A stretch of DNA of 64,000 nt from Sphagnum compactum. Its lineage: Eukaryota; Bryophyta; Sphagnopsida; Sphagnales. A program made the translations under genes and the position numbers. Location of the stretch: contig OZ234496.1 in NCBI GenBank assembly GCA_965153455.1, positions 620,001 to 684,000 on the forward strand. Direction: 5' to 3'. Of the stretch, positions 45,991 through 58,768 are shown in pieces. The notes beneath the pieces were generated by a model. The model had not been told where the DNA came from. It worked only from the letters and a program-made list of their open reading frames with translations, and ran no database searches. Every line of letters starts with the position of its first letter. Positions within the stretch are counted from its first letter, which is position 1.

Positions 45991-47159
45991 CTTGTATTTG
46001 TTATTCAGTAGGCTTTGATTATATAACATTGGTGATTCTTTGGATTTTTTTTTCTCATTCTTGCAGTTTCAATGCAGGTGGTGGCATAAGTTGAGGCAGT
46101 TTTGCATGCGATGAATGTGAGCTGATGCCTCACCATTTTTTTGCAAAACTTGTTGATGATCTTCTGTCAGTTACATTAAACATGAAAAAGATTTAGGTGC
46201 ACTTGTACATCTCAATGAGACATCAACAAATTTGAAATGCTCCCACTTCGAGCAGGGGTGGGATCTTCAGTCCGTTACATTAAGCAAAAAGAAGCTGTAG
46301 GTGCACTTGTATATCTCAATGGGACATCACCAATGAAGCAGGGGTGGATGATTCAGCTCTCCTCCAGCTGGTATTTTGAAAGCAGAATTGGCTGCTGAGG
46401 CTGATTCTGACAAATAACTTTTCTTCAGTTAGCAACCTACCTGCTCTTGACTCACTACCTGCATGTGATTTTGAATGACTTGCCTACTACCAAATAAAAT
46501 TCATGAATTGGCTTTCTATGCCTCTTCTCTAGTACATGGATGATGATGGTCTTCAGACATCTGTTAATAAGATTTATGTGGCTTCAAGGTTCAGGGTTTT
46601 GGTGCTACATGTGATAATGCTCATGGAGGTTGGGGGATCACGTTTTTCTCATTGCAAACTTTTGTGTAGGGTAATGCTATGGCTATACAGCATTATACCT
46701 TGTGGACTGAGGCCTGTGGAGCCCAAGGTCTGGATTATACTGTCCTATTGCATGGCATTACTGGAAGTAATGATCAAGGCGGGCTTGTACAGTGGGGCCC
46801 CTTCCGATATTAGTAGGAGGCCTCACCATGAAGGCCTACCTTGTGCACAAACAGAATGCCCGCCGGCAAGTTCATGACAGGTGAACTAGGAAACCAGGTA
46901 TGCAAGGTGTTTGAATCTAAATGGGTTTGAAGGGTTTTCTCCTATTTCAGTCCTCGGTGAAGAGTGGGCAACCAATTCACCTTCTGTACTCTTGTTTAGA
47001 GAAAGTATCTAATCTTGGAAAAAGGAGATTTGTAGCCAGAAGCCCAAAGGGTGAATCTTGATCAATCTCATATGTATCCTTGTTAGGAACCCACTTCCCT
47101 CTTGTAGTTAGGACAAACAGCCAAAGTACAACCAAGTTGCTCCCCATTTTTGTTGGGTG

Positions 47160-47279
47160 ATCCTTGACACCAAGACACTGACCTATATCCTTGGTGTCAA
47201 GGATGGGGAAACAAAAAGGATTTTTTTTTTCTCAAGTTCTTGCATTTTCTTGGTGTGGAGAAAAAGGCAAGAACTTGAG
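47160..47279. repeat. Twin perfect stem-loops
   Basis: ATCCTTGACACCAAG (47,160-47,174) and its exact reverse complement (47,190-47,204) enclose a 15-base loop. Only 26 bases later CTCAAGTTCTTGC (47,231-47,243) and its exact reverse complement (47,267-47,279) form a second hairpin. The second loop contains CTTGGTGT again. They may be the remains of a foldback transposon or a small-RNA precursor; I cannot tell which. Confidence 0.85.
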
Positions 47280-49506
47280 CAAAATAAATGTGAGAAATTC
47301 CAGCTCGGTGAGCATTGGGTGCCTGAATTTTTTTCATATTAGCTCCATGATTATGTTAGCCTATCTGCCTTTGAGCTGGGGATGGTGTTTTTTTTCCTGG
47401 TGAGATTTTTCCATTTTTAGACAAAGAAATTGGGAATTATTAATTTTTCTAGTGTAAATTTGACTAAATTGGCTAATTTTTATTAAATTTCACCAAATTT
47501 TCCATATCTAAAAATTGAAAAAAAAAACACCGGTTGGGGGTTTAAGAAGAGCTGTGAAGCCCCAGCTAGTTCAATTGAAAGGAGGTAATTTGCTTTTGTG
47601 ACCAGGTTCTTGCATGGAGCCTCACAAACTCCATGAGGTTCTTCTTTGTCTCCAATACATTTTCAATTCCTGAGTTGTAATCAAGCTTGTTCACCCCTGC
47701 CTCTCCTAGTTGAGCTTCATGCAACCACTCTCCTGCAACCATTCTCTAGGAAAGGACAATTGGGTGTGGACCCAAATAGATAATTGGGTCTTTATTTTGA
47801 ACTCTTGCAATCCACAAGAAGTAGTCCTGTACTGATTCAATGCAAGGGATGCTCTTTCGTTCCAAGTTTTTCTGCCAAACTAAACCTTCCTTGAGAAGGT
47901 TTTGAAGGCTACATTTTTGTCACACCTAAATAAAGAAAGGTACTTTGAACATTTGCTCTGCTTGTATGTGAGTTTGGAGTGGCACTAAGAGACTAAATAC
48001 CAATTTGAGATCGTAAAAAGCTTCATGTTTGTTTGAATTTGTCATGGACTCAAAGAAAGGGTTAAATATTCACCTGATTGTAGCATTTTGGTCATCCCGT
48101 TACATATTTTGCACATTCCTTTTTCATTCTTTTGGTGGACTGTTTGTTCCTACCAACAATAGCTTGCCTTACAGTTGAAGGCTCTCAAAAATGTAGTAGA
48201 GAAATGTGTGTTCCAATCCATGAAACACATCGTTTTCCATCATTAATGACCATGACCAAACCAATGCCATTTGGACAAAATCTTTCCCAGGAGGTTCTAG
48301 TACAGGTCAGCTTTCTATTTGGTAGGAGCTTTGCTTCAGAGTCCATAAAACATTCTGTTGGAGGTCAAGCTCACTCTTTGGAGAGATTTTGGATCTGCAA
48401 TAGCACCCACTTAACCTAATTGAGATTAAATTGTCATTCTTATAGCAAACAAAGCTCAAACACAACATTCAATTAGCCTTAAATTGTTGTTCATGAAGCA
48501 AACCAGGCTCAAACACAATGCCCAGTTAACATAATTAATATTGGATTGCCATTCTTAGACCAAACAAAGGTCAAATTATTTGCATGGACCTCCATTATAC
48601 ACCTAAGAAGCTCATAGACTACCTAGGCATGGGGTTCAAGATTTTATGTTGCAATTCTCTAGTATTTTGATCAAAGTTTTACTTTCATTTTGGACCCAAT
48701 CGCCCAATATCATGGTAATTTGATGTTTGTCTGAGCAAGTCTTAAAATTGGGTTTATGCAATAATACCATTCAAGATTTTCCCTTCAGGGTTTTTTACAA
48801 TAGAAGTTCCCCACCACTTTTCTCATGATTTTCCCCCCTACTTTTCTAAAAAGGAAAACAACCCCAACAACACAACGACAGCAAATTGGAACAATTATGA
48901 ACCCATCTTTTTAAAAATTTTACCCATTTCTCTCATTGCGAACCAAATTTGCTACAAATAATCCAAGTCCCCAACTAAGTCAGCATAGCAAGGGTAGCTT
49001 GATGTTTAAATCAAAATCAAATTACAAGGGAAATTTTATGCTATAATCTAGGAGAAGATCAATCGACGTTAAGTAAAAAAAATATACTTCTTTAGTCCAG
49101 GTGTAGTGGTATGCATCCATTTTTGTGCTTTGTAGGGATTTGGGAATGATGTGTTTTGTATATTTCTTACACCCAATCCCATTTAGCATTTCCCCAACAA
49201 ATTGTTTCTCTATTTTATTTTATATTTTTTCGTGATTCTAAAAAAAGTGTTTGAAGATTTATTACAAAAGGTTATTGGTATTTTGAATTGTTAACAAGTT
49301 TGACAAGGTGAAATACTCTTGTATGAAACATATTACCTCCAATGTTATTACATAATGCCTAATGTTTTAATTGTTCTATGAATGAAAATTTGATGTGTTT
49401 AAATGCTTGAATGGAATCCAATTGGATTTCTTTGTCACATAAATAATAGGTTTTTTAGATTTTAATGTTAAAAATGGATTTGAAGTTATTCCAAGACAAA
49501 GTCAAT

Positions 49507-49722
49507 TTAATATAACAAATTTTCATGTGCTAGGTTGGTCATTGACGAACACCAATATGGAACAAGAAAAATGCCATAAAAGATTATTGAAGCCATCCTA
49601 TACTTATTTGGACAAATTTGAATTTGAAAAAAAATATGTTGAAAAATATCATTCATTAAACGTTGAAAAACAAGAGTAACATTTGAACATTTAAATGGTA
49701 TAACCAAATAATCCAAATTGAA
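49507..49722 (-). pseudogene. Ty3/gypsy-type reverse transcriptase fragment
   Basis: The minus-strand frame reads LDYLVIPFKCSNVTLVFQRL then MNDIF. This matches the conserved RT segment between the first catalytic region and the YxDD box of Ty3/gypsy retrotransposons (canonical wording: hydrophobic-MPFGL-N-P-FQ-LMN). Gly-Leu has become Lys-Cys and the downstream YxDD box is not readable. No LTRs were found. It is an old plant retrotransposon scrap. Confidence 0.7.
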
Positions 49723-52559
49723 ATTGATTCATGAATGCAACCTCACCCACACAAATATCATCTACCAATTCCTTAAGTCTAACTTAGGCATATGTACCTC
49801 CTAGTGCTGGACAATTGTTAGAAACATACACATACTCCTAAAAGTTATCATTGCAATTCTTAGGATTCAAAAATGTGGTTTTCAAAAAATTAAAAGACCC
49901 AATTCTTGTATATAACCCATGGTTCTCATTTTAAAAAAAATCAAATAACCAACCATAAAATTGTTAATTCATTATCAAGATTTTCATAGAAACTAATAGT
50001 CATTTATTAAAAAAATTAAACTAAAAAAATTGAGATTGATGGTTCTTTGATTTTGGATTTTTCAAAAAACTGAAATGGACTGTTCTTTGATTCTAAAATA
50101 ATAAAGAGCCTAAAACTTATGGTTCTTTATAGAATTACACAACAATGGTAGGTACTAGGCATGAACCTTGGTGAAACAATTTAGGTTAATAATTGACATG
50201 CAATTTTTTGTTTGAATCTCGAAAGGTGGTGTTGCACTTAACAAGAATTGCTTGGAAATCATTCAACAATGGACATTAACATTCTAACAATGGTGCAAAC
50301 GATGTTAAGGTCATGTTAGGATAAATTCTATTTTCTTGTTGCATATCATTAAGAGCAACAAGTATTTCCTTGCTATGGAAGCAATTACATTTTTTGATGC
50401 AAACATGACTTTAAACAAGAATATGTGCAAGCCTAAAATGAATTTTTTCTCACATGTCACAATATGAAAAAAAACCATAATCATAATTCTAAATGGGCAT
50501 AATATGTATGACAACCTACAAATAGGACTAAAAATATGTCCAAGCTTAGAAAAAAGATAATGAACATGAACAAGGATGTGACATGTAGCCCAAGAAAAAG
50601 AAGAATAGTTTAATTCATAACATGAAAAATGGGAATAAGAATGGAATAAATAAGACTACGGGTGCAAGGTCATAATTAGTGCTAAACAAACTAAATGTAA
50701 TAAGGGGGATTGTCCTTATTTATGATTGGGAATTAATTCCAATGAACTTTGAAAAATAATTTCTAAACAAACTATTTTGGATGAAAAGTAAATGATGAAA
50801 TATGAGTTTCATTCATTGGACAAAATGGATAAATATGAAAAACGATTGATGAAGCTTATGCATTTTGATGAATCAAAAACTGATAGATGATGTTCATGGA
50901 TGTAAACTAGATTATCATCCATGAATAATGAATGAAGTTACATGAACTAACTTATGAAATACCATAACCCTTTGTTATTAAATGTAAGAATCATAATACA
51001 TATTTTACAATGTATGTCAGTGTTGTTGGATATCATCCACAACACTAGTAATGATCAAAGAAGTGCAACAAATAAAACATATTTTAGTGTTCAATGCGAA
51101 AGGTACATGAGTTTAGCTATGCCACTAATAGTGCTCAATGAAAAATTAAAAAAATCTTTCATTATATTTGATGCCACGATCAAATTATGACTACCACTAT
51201 ATAAAGACAACTTCAACACATGTCTACGGAATAATCGATTAATTTTGAAAATTCCATTTCAATTTTTGTTTTTAATATTCCAAAATATTTTTCATTTTCC
51301 TTTACACAAATTTGTTCGTTGAAAAACATAATTTTTGAGAATTTCAACATTTGTAATGTATATATAATTTGTGTCCAAGCTACCAAAGTATTACGCTGTT
51401 TGTAAAATGGCATACATTTCGTTGAAGATTGTGCAATGTATTTTTTTTTACTTTTTCACTTTTTATGAGGTAGCACCATTAGTGAGCATCCCAAGAACGA
51501 TTTAGCACTACTTGGTGATTGGTTTCTAAAAAGTGTCCAAATAGTAGAAAACTAGCAAAACTTTTGGCCCAAACTATAAATGTAGTTGAAATATGGTGAA
51601 AAATGTAACTACATGGATTTTGTGACAATATTCTTCTTTTCATTTTTGAGGTCACTAGGATGAAAAAATTGGCCACACCAAAAAAATATTAATTAAAAAA
51701 ATCCATTATTGCAATATACTCCTTTAGGATTAATCCCCTAAATCAAAGGATTGAAATTCAAATAAGAAAAAAACCATTTTCTCACTTATTCATCTTCACT
51801 TGGAATTTTTTTTAGTTTCCAAACTTGTGTATAATACTTTTATATTTTTTGGAAAGTTGGACAATGAATAAAAATCTAGAGAAATGGCGTAATGGATAAA
51901 CTCAAAGAAAGAAATTGTTTTCATTTCCGTTTCTGGGGGAAGTGAGACAATGGATGAATTAAAGGAGAGAAATTGTGTCAACAACTTCTTGACAGAATTG
52001 GGACGATGGATGAATTTTGGAAATTTGACTAGAAAAAATAGGATAATGGAACTTTGGGAAGTTAGTTGAGCTTTGTAGGGGAAGTGGGATAGTGGATGAA
52101 CTTTATAAGGGAAGTTTTCTAGCAAATAAAGTGGCCTTGTGAAGTTTGATAAGTTACAGAAGATTGAAATTTTTCCAATTTCCAAAAGAAAGTTGAACAA
52201 TTTTGGACTTGGGTGGAACATCGTCAAAGTTTTAGAAAAGGCGAAGGACAATAGGTCATGGGTGAATCCCAAAAAGATGGAATTTGGCTGAGCTCCCAGG
52301 GGGGGAAAGTGAAACAAGTGATTTTAGTGGCTTAAAAGCTTCAAAAATGTCCAAAGGCAAAAATTTGACTATGAAATGAAGAACAAAATAAAAATTATCA
52401 ATTTGAAGATGACTAAAAATTTATGATACATAATGTTAGAAGAAAAATTTAGAGCAAAAGTTAAAGCAATTATAGACCCATAATTAGTAATTTAATGTGA
52501 AAGCATTGGGTTTGTGCAATCAAACTTTTTTATAAATTGTTATAGTTTCTTTCAAGTCC
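49723..52559. other. AT-rich intergenic DNA, no gene recognised
   Basis: Open frames are short and low in complexity. From 51,880 to 52,320 phrases such as GAATGGATGAA and GGGAAGT..GGGA.A.TGGATGAA recur every 50-80 bases (GGACAATGGATGAA-like words at about 51,860, 51,950, 52,005, 52,040 and 52,090), an irregular minisatellite. The 173-codon minus-strand frame crossing it is translated repeat. Confidence 0.5.
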
Positions 52560-53010
52560 ACAAACCACGAATTTTAAATTTTAGACCTTAAACTCTAAAT
52601 GCTTAATTTCAAACTTTAAATCCAAATCTTAAAACCCTTAATTTAAAACCTAAACCCTAAATCAACTTCAAACCCTAAATTTCAGACCCTAAATGCTAAC
52701 TTTAGATCCTAAACATACATTTAAAATCTAAAACCTGAAATTTCAAATCCTGAACCTCGAAAGCTAATTTGAAAACTGAAACCCTCAAAATAGCAAACTG
52801 AAAGCTTAAAATTTAATTCAAAATTTCCAAGGCCTGAACCTTAGAAAATAAATTGTAAAACCTAATCTTGAAAAAGACCAAACCCAAATTTAAAAAATTG
52901 AATTATAAAACCTCAAATCGTAAACCCCAAAAGTTAAACCTAAAACTTAACGTTAAAAACCAAACAAAAACCCTAAATGAAATTCTGAAAATAAAAACTC
53001 AAAACCTTAA
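52560..53010 (-). repeat. Degenerate telomere-like tract (CCCTAAA orientation)
   Basis: Words such as AAACCCTAAAT, AGACCCTAAATG, TTAAAACCCTTAA and CAAACCCTAAATTTC fill about 450 bases, nearly all imperfect. It continues into CATATAGCC/CCCATAG-type words to about 53,230. It is the mirror orientation of the tract at 13,805-14,455. Confidence 0.65.
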
Positions 53011-53448
53011 ACCCATAGCATGTAGTCTCATTAACCCATAACCATATAGCCCTTAAACCATAATGCCATATAATCTAAAGCCCATAGCCATATCGCCCAT
53101 AGGTCAAATAGCCATATAACCTATAGACCATATAACCAATATAGTCATATAGATCATTTAGATTAATAGCCTAATATAGCCCAATAGTCATAGCTTCCTA
53201 AACCTTACAACCCTATAGCCCCCTTAGGCCTTCCTCAACCCCAATATAATACTTACAATATAAATTCCAGGTGGGCATGCATGGGTGCAAAAAGAAGTTA
53301 GAAAGGAGTTGATGTTAGGATTTCAAGATTTGGTCCTTGCTGCAGGAGTTGGCAAAAGACAACTTGGAAGAAATAATAGACTCCTAAGACATGACATGAA
53401 TTTGAAAACCTTGCAGTCATGGGTAAAAAAATCAAACTTATAAACAAA
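53011..53448 (-). other. 3' flank of the NB-ARC gene
   Basis: The left half is an irregular array of CCATATAGCC, CCCATAG and related words. The right half, next to the stop codon at 53,449, is probably 3' UTR on the minus strand. There is no gene. Confidence 0.5.
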
Positions 53449-56400
53449 CTATGTGAGTTTATAGCCTAAAAATTCAGGTACTGGTAGAATTCCAAGGCAC
53501 ATATTACCCTGAGCTATGTAGTCCTCAATATCATCTGACACACCTAATTGGTTTGCGAACTTTGCATCTTGGTGGGCTTCTATTTCCAATCCCAACTTGA
53601 AATGTGCATATGCTCGATGCTTCAAGCATTCATAATCTGGGCCACTTTCACACCCGAGTGCTTCATTCAGATCTCCTATTGCTCCTTCATAATCTCCCAT
53701 CATCTCTTTCACCACTCCTCTTTCTTGCAAAGTGGAACGTATTCTTTTAAAATTTGTGACCACATTGTTTGCATCATGAAGTGCACCCTCATAGTCTTCC
53801 AACTTAACTTTGCAAAACACACACCTGTCAAAACAATACATTCCCTTAGAAATACAACATGGAACTATTACACAACAAGTGTACAAATTATACAACAACT
53901 TGGACATAATTCTTTTCTAGATTACCATTTCCATTTCAATAACCCGTTTTTCCTTTCTAATGGAATGATTATTTAATATCCATCTTTTTGAATCTATTTG
54001 TCCACATTTGAACTACCTCATAGTCCTCTAACTCTCCAAGAATCTAATATACACTACAAAAGAAAGTCAAATAAAATAACACAACATTTTTTTCAACTAC
54101 AATTGTGTAATACATGATCAAATCAAGAAATACATAAATAAATAAAAATAAAATGTGATATGCAAATCTGCAACATTACACGCACTCACCTTAACAAATA
54201 GCCCATCTGTTTCCATTTATCACAGTAGTTGAAAGCCGTTTCAAAATCTGCAAGTGCTTCTTTGTGTAATCCCAAAATCAGATTGGCCATTCCTCTTGCT
54301 TCAAACAAATCTGGTGATGTCAAATTTATGGTGAAAGCATTGCCTTTGGTGGGGTCAATTAAGGTGAGGGCCTTAATCGTAGACTTTTGTTGTTTTATAG
54401 TCAAATCGACATTGGTGTCTAATAAAAGCCTCTCCAAAATCCCAGGAGCAGAAGCAAAAACACTTCTAGTCGGGTTGTCATCGATCTGCGACACAGCTCT
54501 TGACAGGATTCCCACCAAGTTCAGTAGCTCTTGAAAATAAATTTCATTTTTGCGGTTGTGTAATTTGACCAAGTCAACATCTGTGGAAAATCGTGTGCTT
54601 ATTAATTTGAGTAGCTTTGGAATAAAATTTGATGAGGATGTTACCACTTCCATCGCCACCGTTATTTCATAAGCTAAACCACATAATAAGCGTAGAATAT
54701 CAATATCGTGCTGCTGTACATCATGCGAGGTTGAATTGTAGACTTCATTGATGAGTGATTCCAAAAGTCTTGGATAATTGGCAATTGTCTTCCTGGCTGT
54801 TGATGATTGAAACAGTTTCAATAAAGCCAAACCATGTTTTAGGTTATGGCCAACCTCAGGAAGCATCATATTGTGGATCTTTTTCAATAGAGATGAATGT
54901 TCAAGAACATAATCACGGTTCCTCATATCAATTATTTCAGAAATTGTACGTTTGATACGGTACAAATGTTCCCCCAGATTGGAATCATCCAAATGAAGGA
55001 GATCCATATATTTCCCAACTAAAACTGCCGGAATTTGTTGCAACAACTTATTTTTTTCCTTGGCTTCTCCTTCAATGTCCTCTTCTGCATTACGTACACA
55101 AACGAGAATTGCAAACACCATTAATTCTTGGACAAGTAGGAGTCCATGGCTAGGCTTCTAACCTAGAATTGTAACCCCATTATCATGTTAGGAGTGATCA
55201 AAGGGGTTTAGAATTGACATCAAATAGTATGGAATTTTATTTCTCTACCCCCCAATATTGTTCAGGTCAAAGTTCCTTTCTTATTGAGTCTTTGCAAGGT
55301 TTTTTTCTTGTCAAGGGTAATAGTTAATAATTAATAGGTTTACCTCAGGTTATGAATATACCTTATGTATTTGTTTAGTAAGGTTATATATGTTTTAACA
55401 CCTTAAATGTCAAATTTGACATGCGTTGAATTTTTACTTGCTAAAAAAAAATTGTTGAATTCATTTAAAATGAGAATATTTAAAGATTGATGTATTTACC
55501 GAGGAGTATCCTTCTGTTGTTCAGCAACCTAGGGTGAAGGTCAAAACCAATGACCCTCCACAACAAATTGTGTGCAACAAAAAATGATTGATATACTTGA
55601 TGCATTTATGAAAAGATTCTTCTTGTTTTGATGAAAGAAATTAACCTATTCAAAAATTACTTTTTAGAAATCAATAGCACTTAACAGGTTAATATATTTA
55701 CCAAACACTCTTGTTTGGTTTGTCGATGAACTGAGATCAAAATCTATATTCCATAAAAAGTCACATGTGACAAAAAATGTTTGATGTACTCGGAGTAATT
55801 GGGAAACTATTTTGTCATCCAGATGACCTTTTTGAATGTATTTCATGATCACCTGCCAACAAGTAAAACAATTGAGTTTTAATTGCAAGTAATGAAAAGT
55901 TGTCCAACAAATGTACTCCAATTTTAGTCTTACAAAACTTTGTGAACACATGTGTGAAGTAAATAAATAGTCCAAATACATTCTTCAAACATCTAAATGA
56001 ACTATTTTGTTTGGTTTGGAATATGTAACTAGCCTATTAAGTTTTGTCATGTTTTCACATTTAAGATTCATTGATAAACCTATCCTGTTCATATGTTCTA
56101 AATTATGTTAAACATTTAATATAGAGGATCTAATGCTATAAATGTGTAACCATCAAGCTGGATTAATAGGTTTACCTTGGCTATATGGCCCCATGAACTT
56201 TATTTGCAAAGATATTAACAATGGAAAGTTTTGCAACAAACTTATTCTTACAACTTATGTGAATATGTCTATGAAAGAAATAAAAGTTTGAAATGCATTT
56301 GTTCAAAAATGTAAATGAGCTAATTGTTTTAGTTTGCAAACTGCACCTAACCCACTAAGTCTTGTTATGTTTTAATATTTGAGAATGAAAACCCTCAACC

Positions 56401-58768
56401 ATAAATATTTTATAAATTATGCAATGTGATCATCATCAATTTCTAGATAGGTCCATGATGCCATAACAATATGTAGTCAGGAATATCATTTGAAATTAAA
56501 TGGGATGGAAGAATTAAAAACAAGATAATAAACAGTTGTATGAACTTGGTCACTTTAAAGGTTGATAAACATACCTTCCTTGCTAATTCTTGACATTCTA
56601 GTTCCCACCCTTCACCTTTCTTTGATAAATTCAATAGATGGATCAAAGGATGTATAACCCGAATTAGTTGGTAGTAGAGGCGTCCAGATTCTTCCGTGAA
56701 GGGTTTCAACTTCAAAACCTTTCTTGCCTCCTCCATTTTCTTGGACGCTTCCTCTGTTAAGAATTTATTTTCATCCGCATACGTTGCTGAAAAATGAACA
56801 ATGTAACATAAACAAAGGATTGCTACTAGAGCATCTATGTCCTTGTTGCCCTCTTTAAAGGCACTGTTGTTCAATAATGCAACAAGCTTTGCACTCACTT
56901 CCTCTTGCTTCTTCTTGCGAATCAAAAGTCGACGGGTAGGGTTCAACACACATTGCCGCCTCTTAAAATGGTCAATAGGATCAATACGACACTCTACTTG
57001 GATCAAATCATGCTCTTCCAATTCATCCCTTGCTCTCACAAAGTCACCAGGTAAAAGCTTTGGATGACTTGCTCTGAAAGCGAGTGCTAACAATGCTTCT
57101 GGCACACCATGGCCTGCAAATAGTGCAAGCAAATACAAAAGGTCTCGAGCCTTATCATGTAAACCTTCTAAGGCCATTAACATTGCAGCGGACAAGGTAT
57201 AAGGATATGGTTGACCAAATGCTTCGACACGTCTTGTATGAAAGAAAGATGCATCATCAGCAACGATGCTATTGAAATCTTCAAGAGCAAGCTCCCAATA
57301 CTCTTCTTGAAGTGGATCCTTCATTGTCTTCAATATGAGTGCGAGACCCAAAAGGTTGTATCCAACTCGGTTGATGAGTTTGTGGGCTAACCACTGCATA
57401 AATAAATACCACCCATCCATAGCAAATGTTGATGTGTTTAGTACGTTAGAATGTCCACAATTAAAATGTGGCAACCTAAACTTATTTGTAAAAATGAACC
57501 ACAAATACCCATTTTACGAAGCATCAGGTCACATCTTCAACATGTGACAGTCAAGTGAAGTACTTAGCCAAGATTCTAAAAGAAAGGATGTTGCACGCAT
57601 CTTGACTTTAATAGCCAGTAGATGTTAATTAGAACATAGCCTCCATACCGAATCTACAATGGAGCTGAAATGACCAACAATATAGCTTGGAAACACTTAC
57701 ACGTAGGTTTCGTGGTATTTCATCCTTTGGCATTTTAGCCCTTCTGGCCAAGATCTTGCATGCCTCCCTTAAAGTAGGCTTATCCATGTGTAGACACTTT
57801 GCATCAGGCCATACTTCCATCGATCTAGATGTCACGAGGTATTTCACCCCTGTGGCTTCAGACACTAAAAGATCCTTGATTTGTTCCAAATTCATGACGT
57901 TGTCGAACACGATAAGGAGGTGTTTTGTCAGTAGACGGTTCCGCATTGCTTGCAACTTTTCAGGCAATTCCTTGTCTACACATGCGTCTTGACCTGGTGC
58001 TCTTAGTTTGCCTAGGATCTCACCACACAACTTTCCACAGTCCTTGGCTTCAGGGTCACACGTCAAAAACACCGCCCCATCCTCGAACATTGTGTTGCTT
58101 TCGTTGATCGATGTGTGGGTTGACGACGATTTTGACCTTTTCATATTGTTTGCAGCATCATGAATTTGATATGCAATAGATTTTGCAAGGCAAGTTTTTC
58201 CCGATCCAGGTTCTCCATACAGATTCACAACTTTATTGTTAGCTTCAGGAGTAAGTTCCTTCATCACTTTAGCTTCGATCTTTACCAACCTCACAATTCG
58301 TGGATCCAATCCGAAGCCTAAGGAATCCGGAGTGTCATTGGCTCTGCTTGCAAGCATTCGAGTAACATCTTCCTGCTCTTTCAAGAATTTTTGTATTTCG
58401 TCAAAATCATCGATTAGTCTGTTGATGGAATCTGTCAATATTTCGGAAAATGCTTTGGCTGCGGTCCAACATGGCAAGCAACAGACACGTTCCAAGTCAC
58501 GTTCCAAGTCGCTAAATTTTTGCCTTTCCTCGTCAAGGTGTTTTGCGGCAGTCTCAAACCTTGTTCGAAGGCCTTGATCGTTCGTCAAACCATATTCTTT
58601 TAGCATTTGTGCCCAGTCTTTCTTCTTGCTCGCTAGCTGATCACGAAGGAGCTCGAAGTCCGATATTGTTTTCGACGATTGATTCCACCTTTCGCGATAC
58701 GCTTTTAAGTCATTGCCAATCTTTCCTGCCAATGCGAGAGCATTGCTTGCAATAACTAACTCCGCCAT
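53449..58768 (-). CDS. NB-ARC (STAND) protein with helical repeats and C-terminal TPRs, 1102 aa
   Basis: Exons 57,701-58,768, 56,575-57,393, 55,702-55,852, 54,190-55,084 and 53,449-53,824 join in phase to 3309 bases; all donors and acceptors are GT-AG. Residues 1-140 are helical and charged (MAELVIASNALALAGKIG start). The NB-ARC core follows: LGFGLDPRIVRL at 150-161, P-loop GEPGSGKT (185-192), kinase-2 LLIVFDN (284-290) with Asn in place of the second acidic residue, RNBS-B-like KYLVTSRS (309-316), and a GLPL-like NLLGLAL at the start of exon 2. A winged-helix-like region (LLYLLALFAGHGVPEALLAL) precedes VLNPTRRLLI, where the MHD motif would be; His and Asp are absent. Exons 3-4 are Leu-rich helical repeats, ARM-like. 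The end holds about four TPR-like units (KLEDYEGALHDA, GDYEGAIGDLNEAL). No LRR is present. A role in immune sensing or signalling is inferred from the family. Confidence 0.88.

Larger units (their letters stand above)
44233..49506. other. Intergenic DNA, no gene recognised
   Basis: The first few hundred bases should contain the HKT promoter. A CAAGC/CTTGTG-type duplication (TTAGC(T)TGACTTGGTGTGGTGGTG) occurs at 44,370-44,460. A GC-richer patch with short open frames lies at 46,600-46,880 and a 95-codon frame at 48,132-48,419; neither matches a family I know, nor shows splice support. Two sentences of nearly identical sequence around CAGTTACATTAA...GTGCACTTGTA...CATCTCAATG.GACATCA at 46,165-46,240 and 46,270-46,330 form an old duplication. 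Confidence 0.5.

Noticed and set aside
51796-52317. 173-codon minus-strand frame rich in Phe and Ser
   Set aside because: It runs through an irregular minisatellite, with low-complexity translation and no recognised domain.
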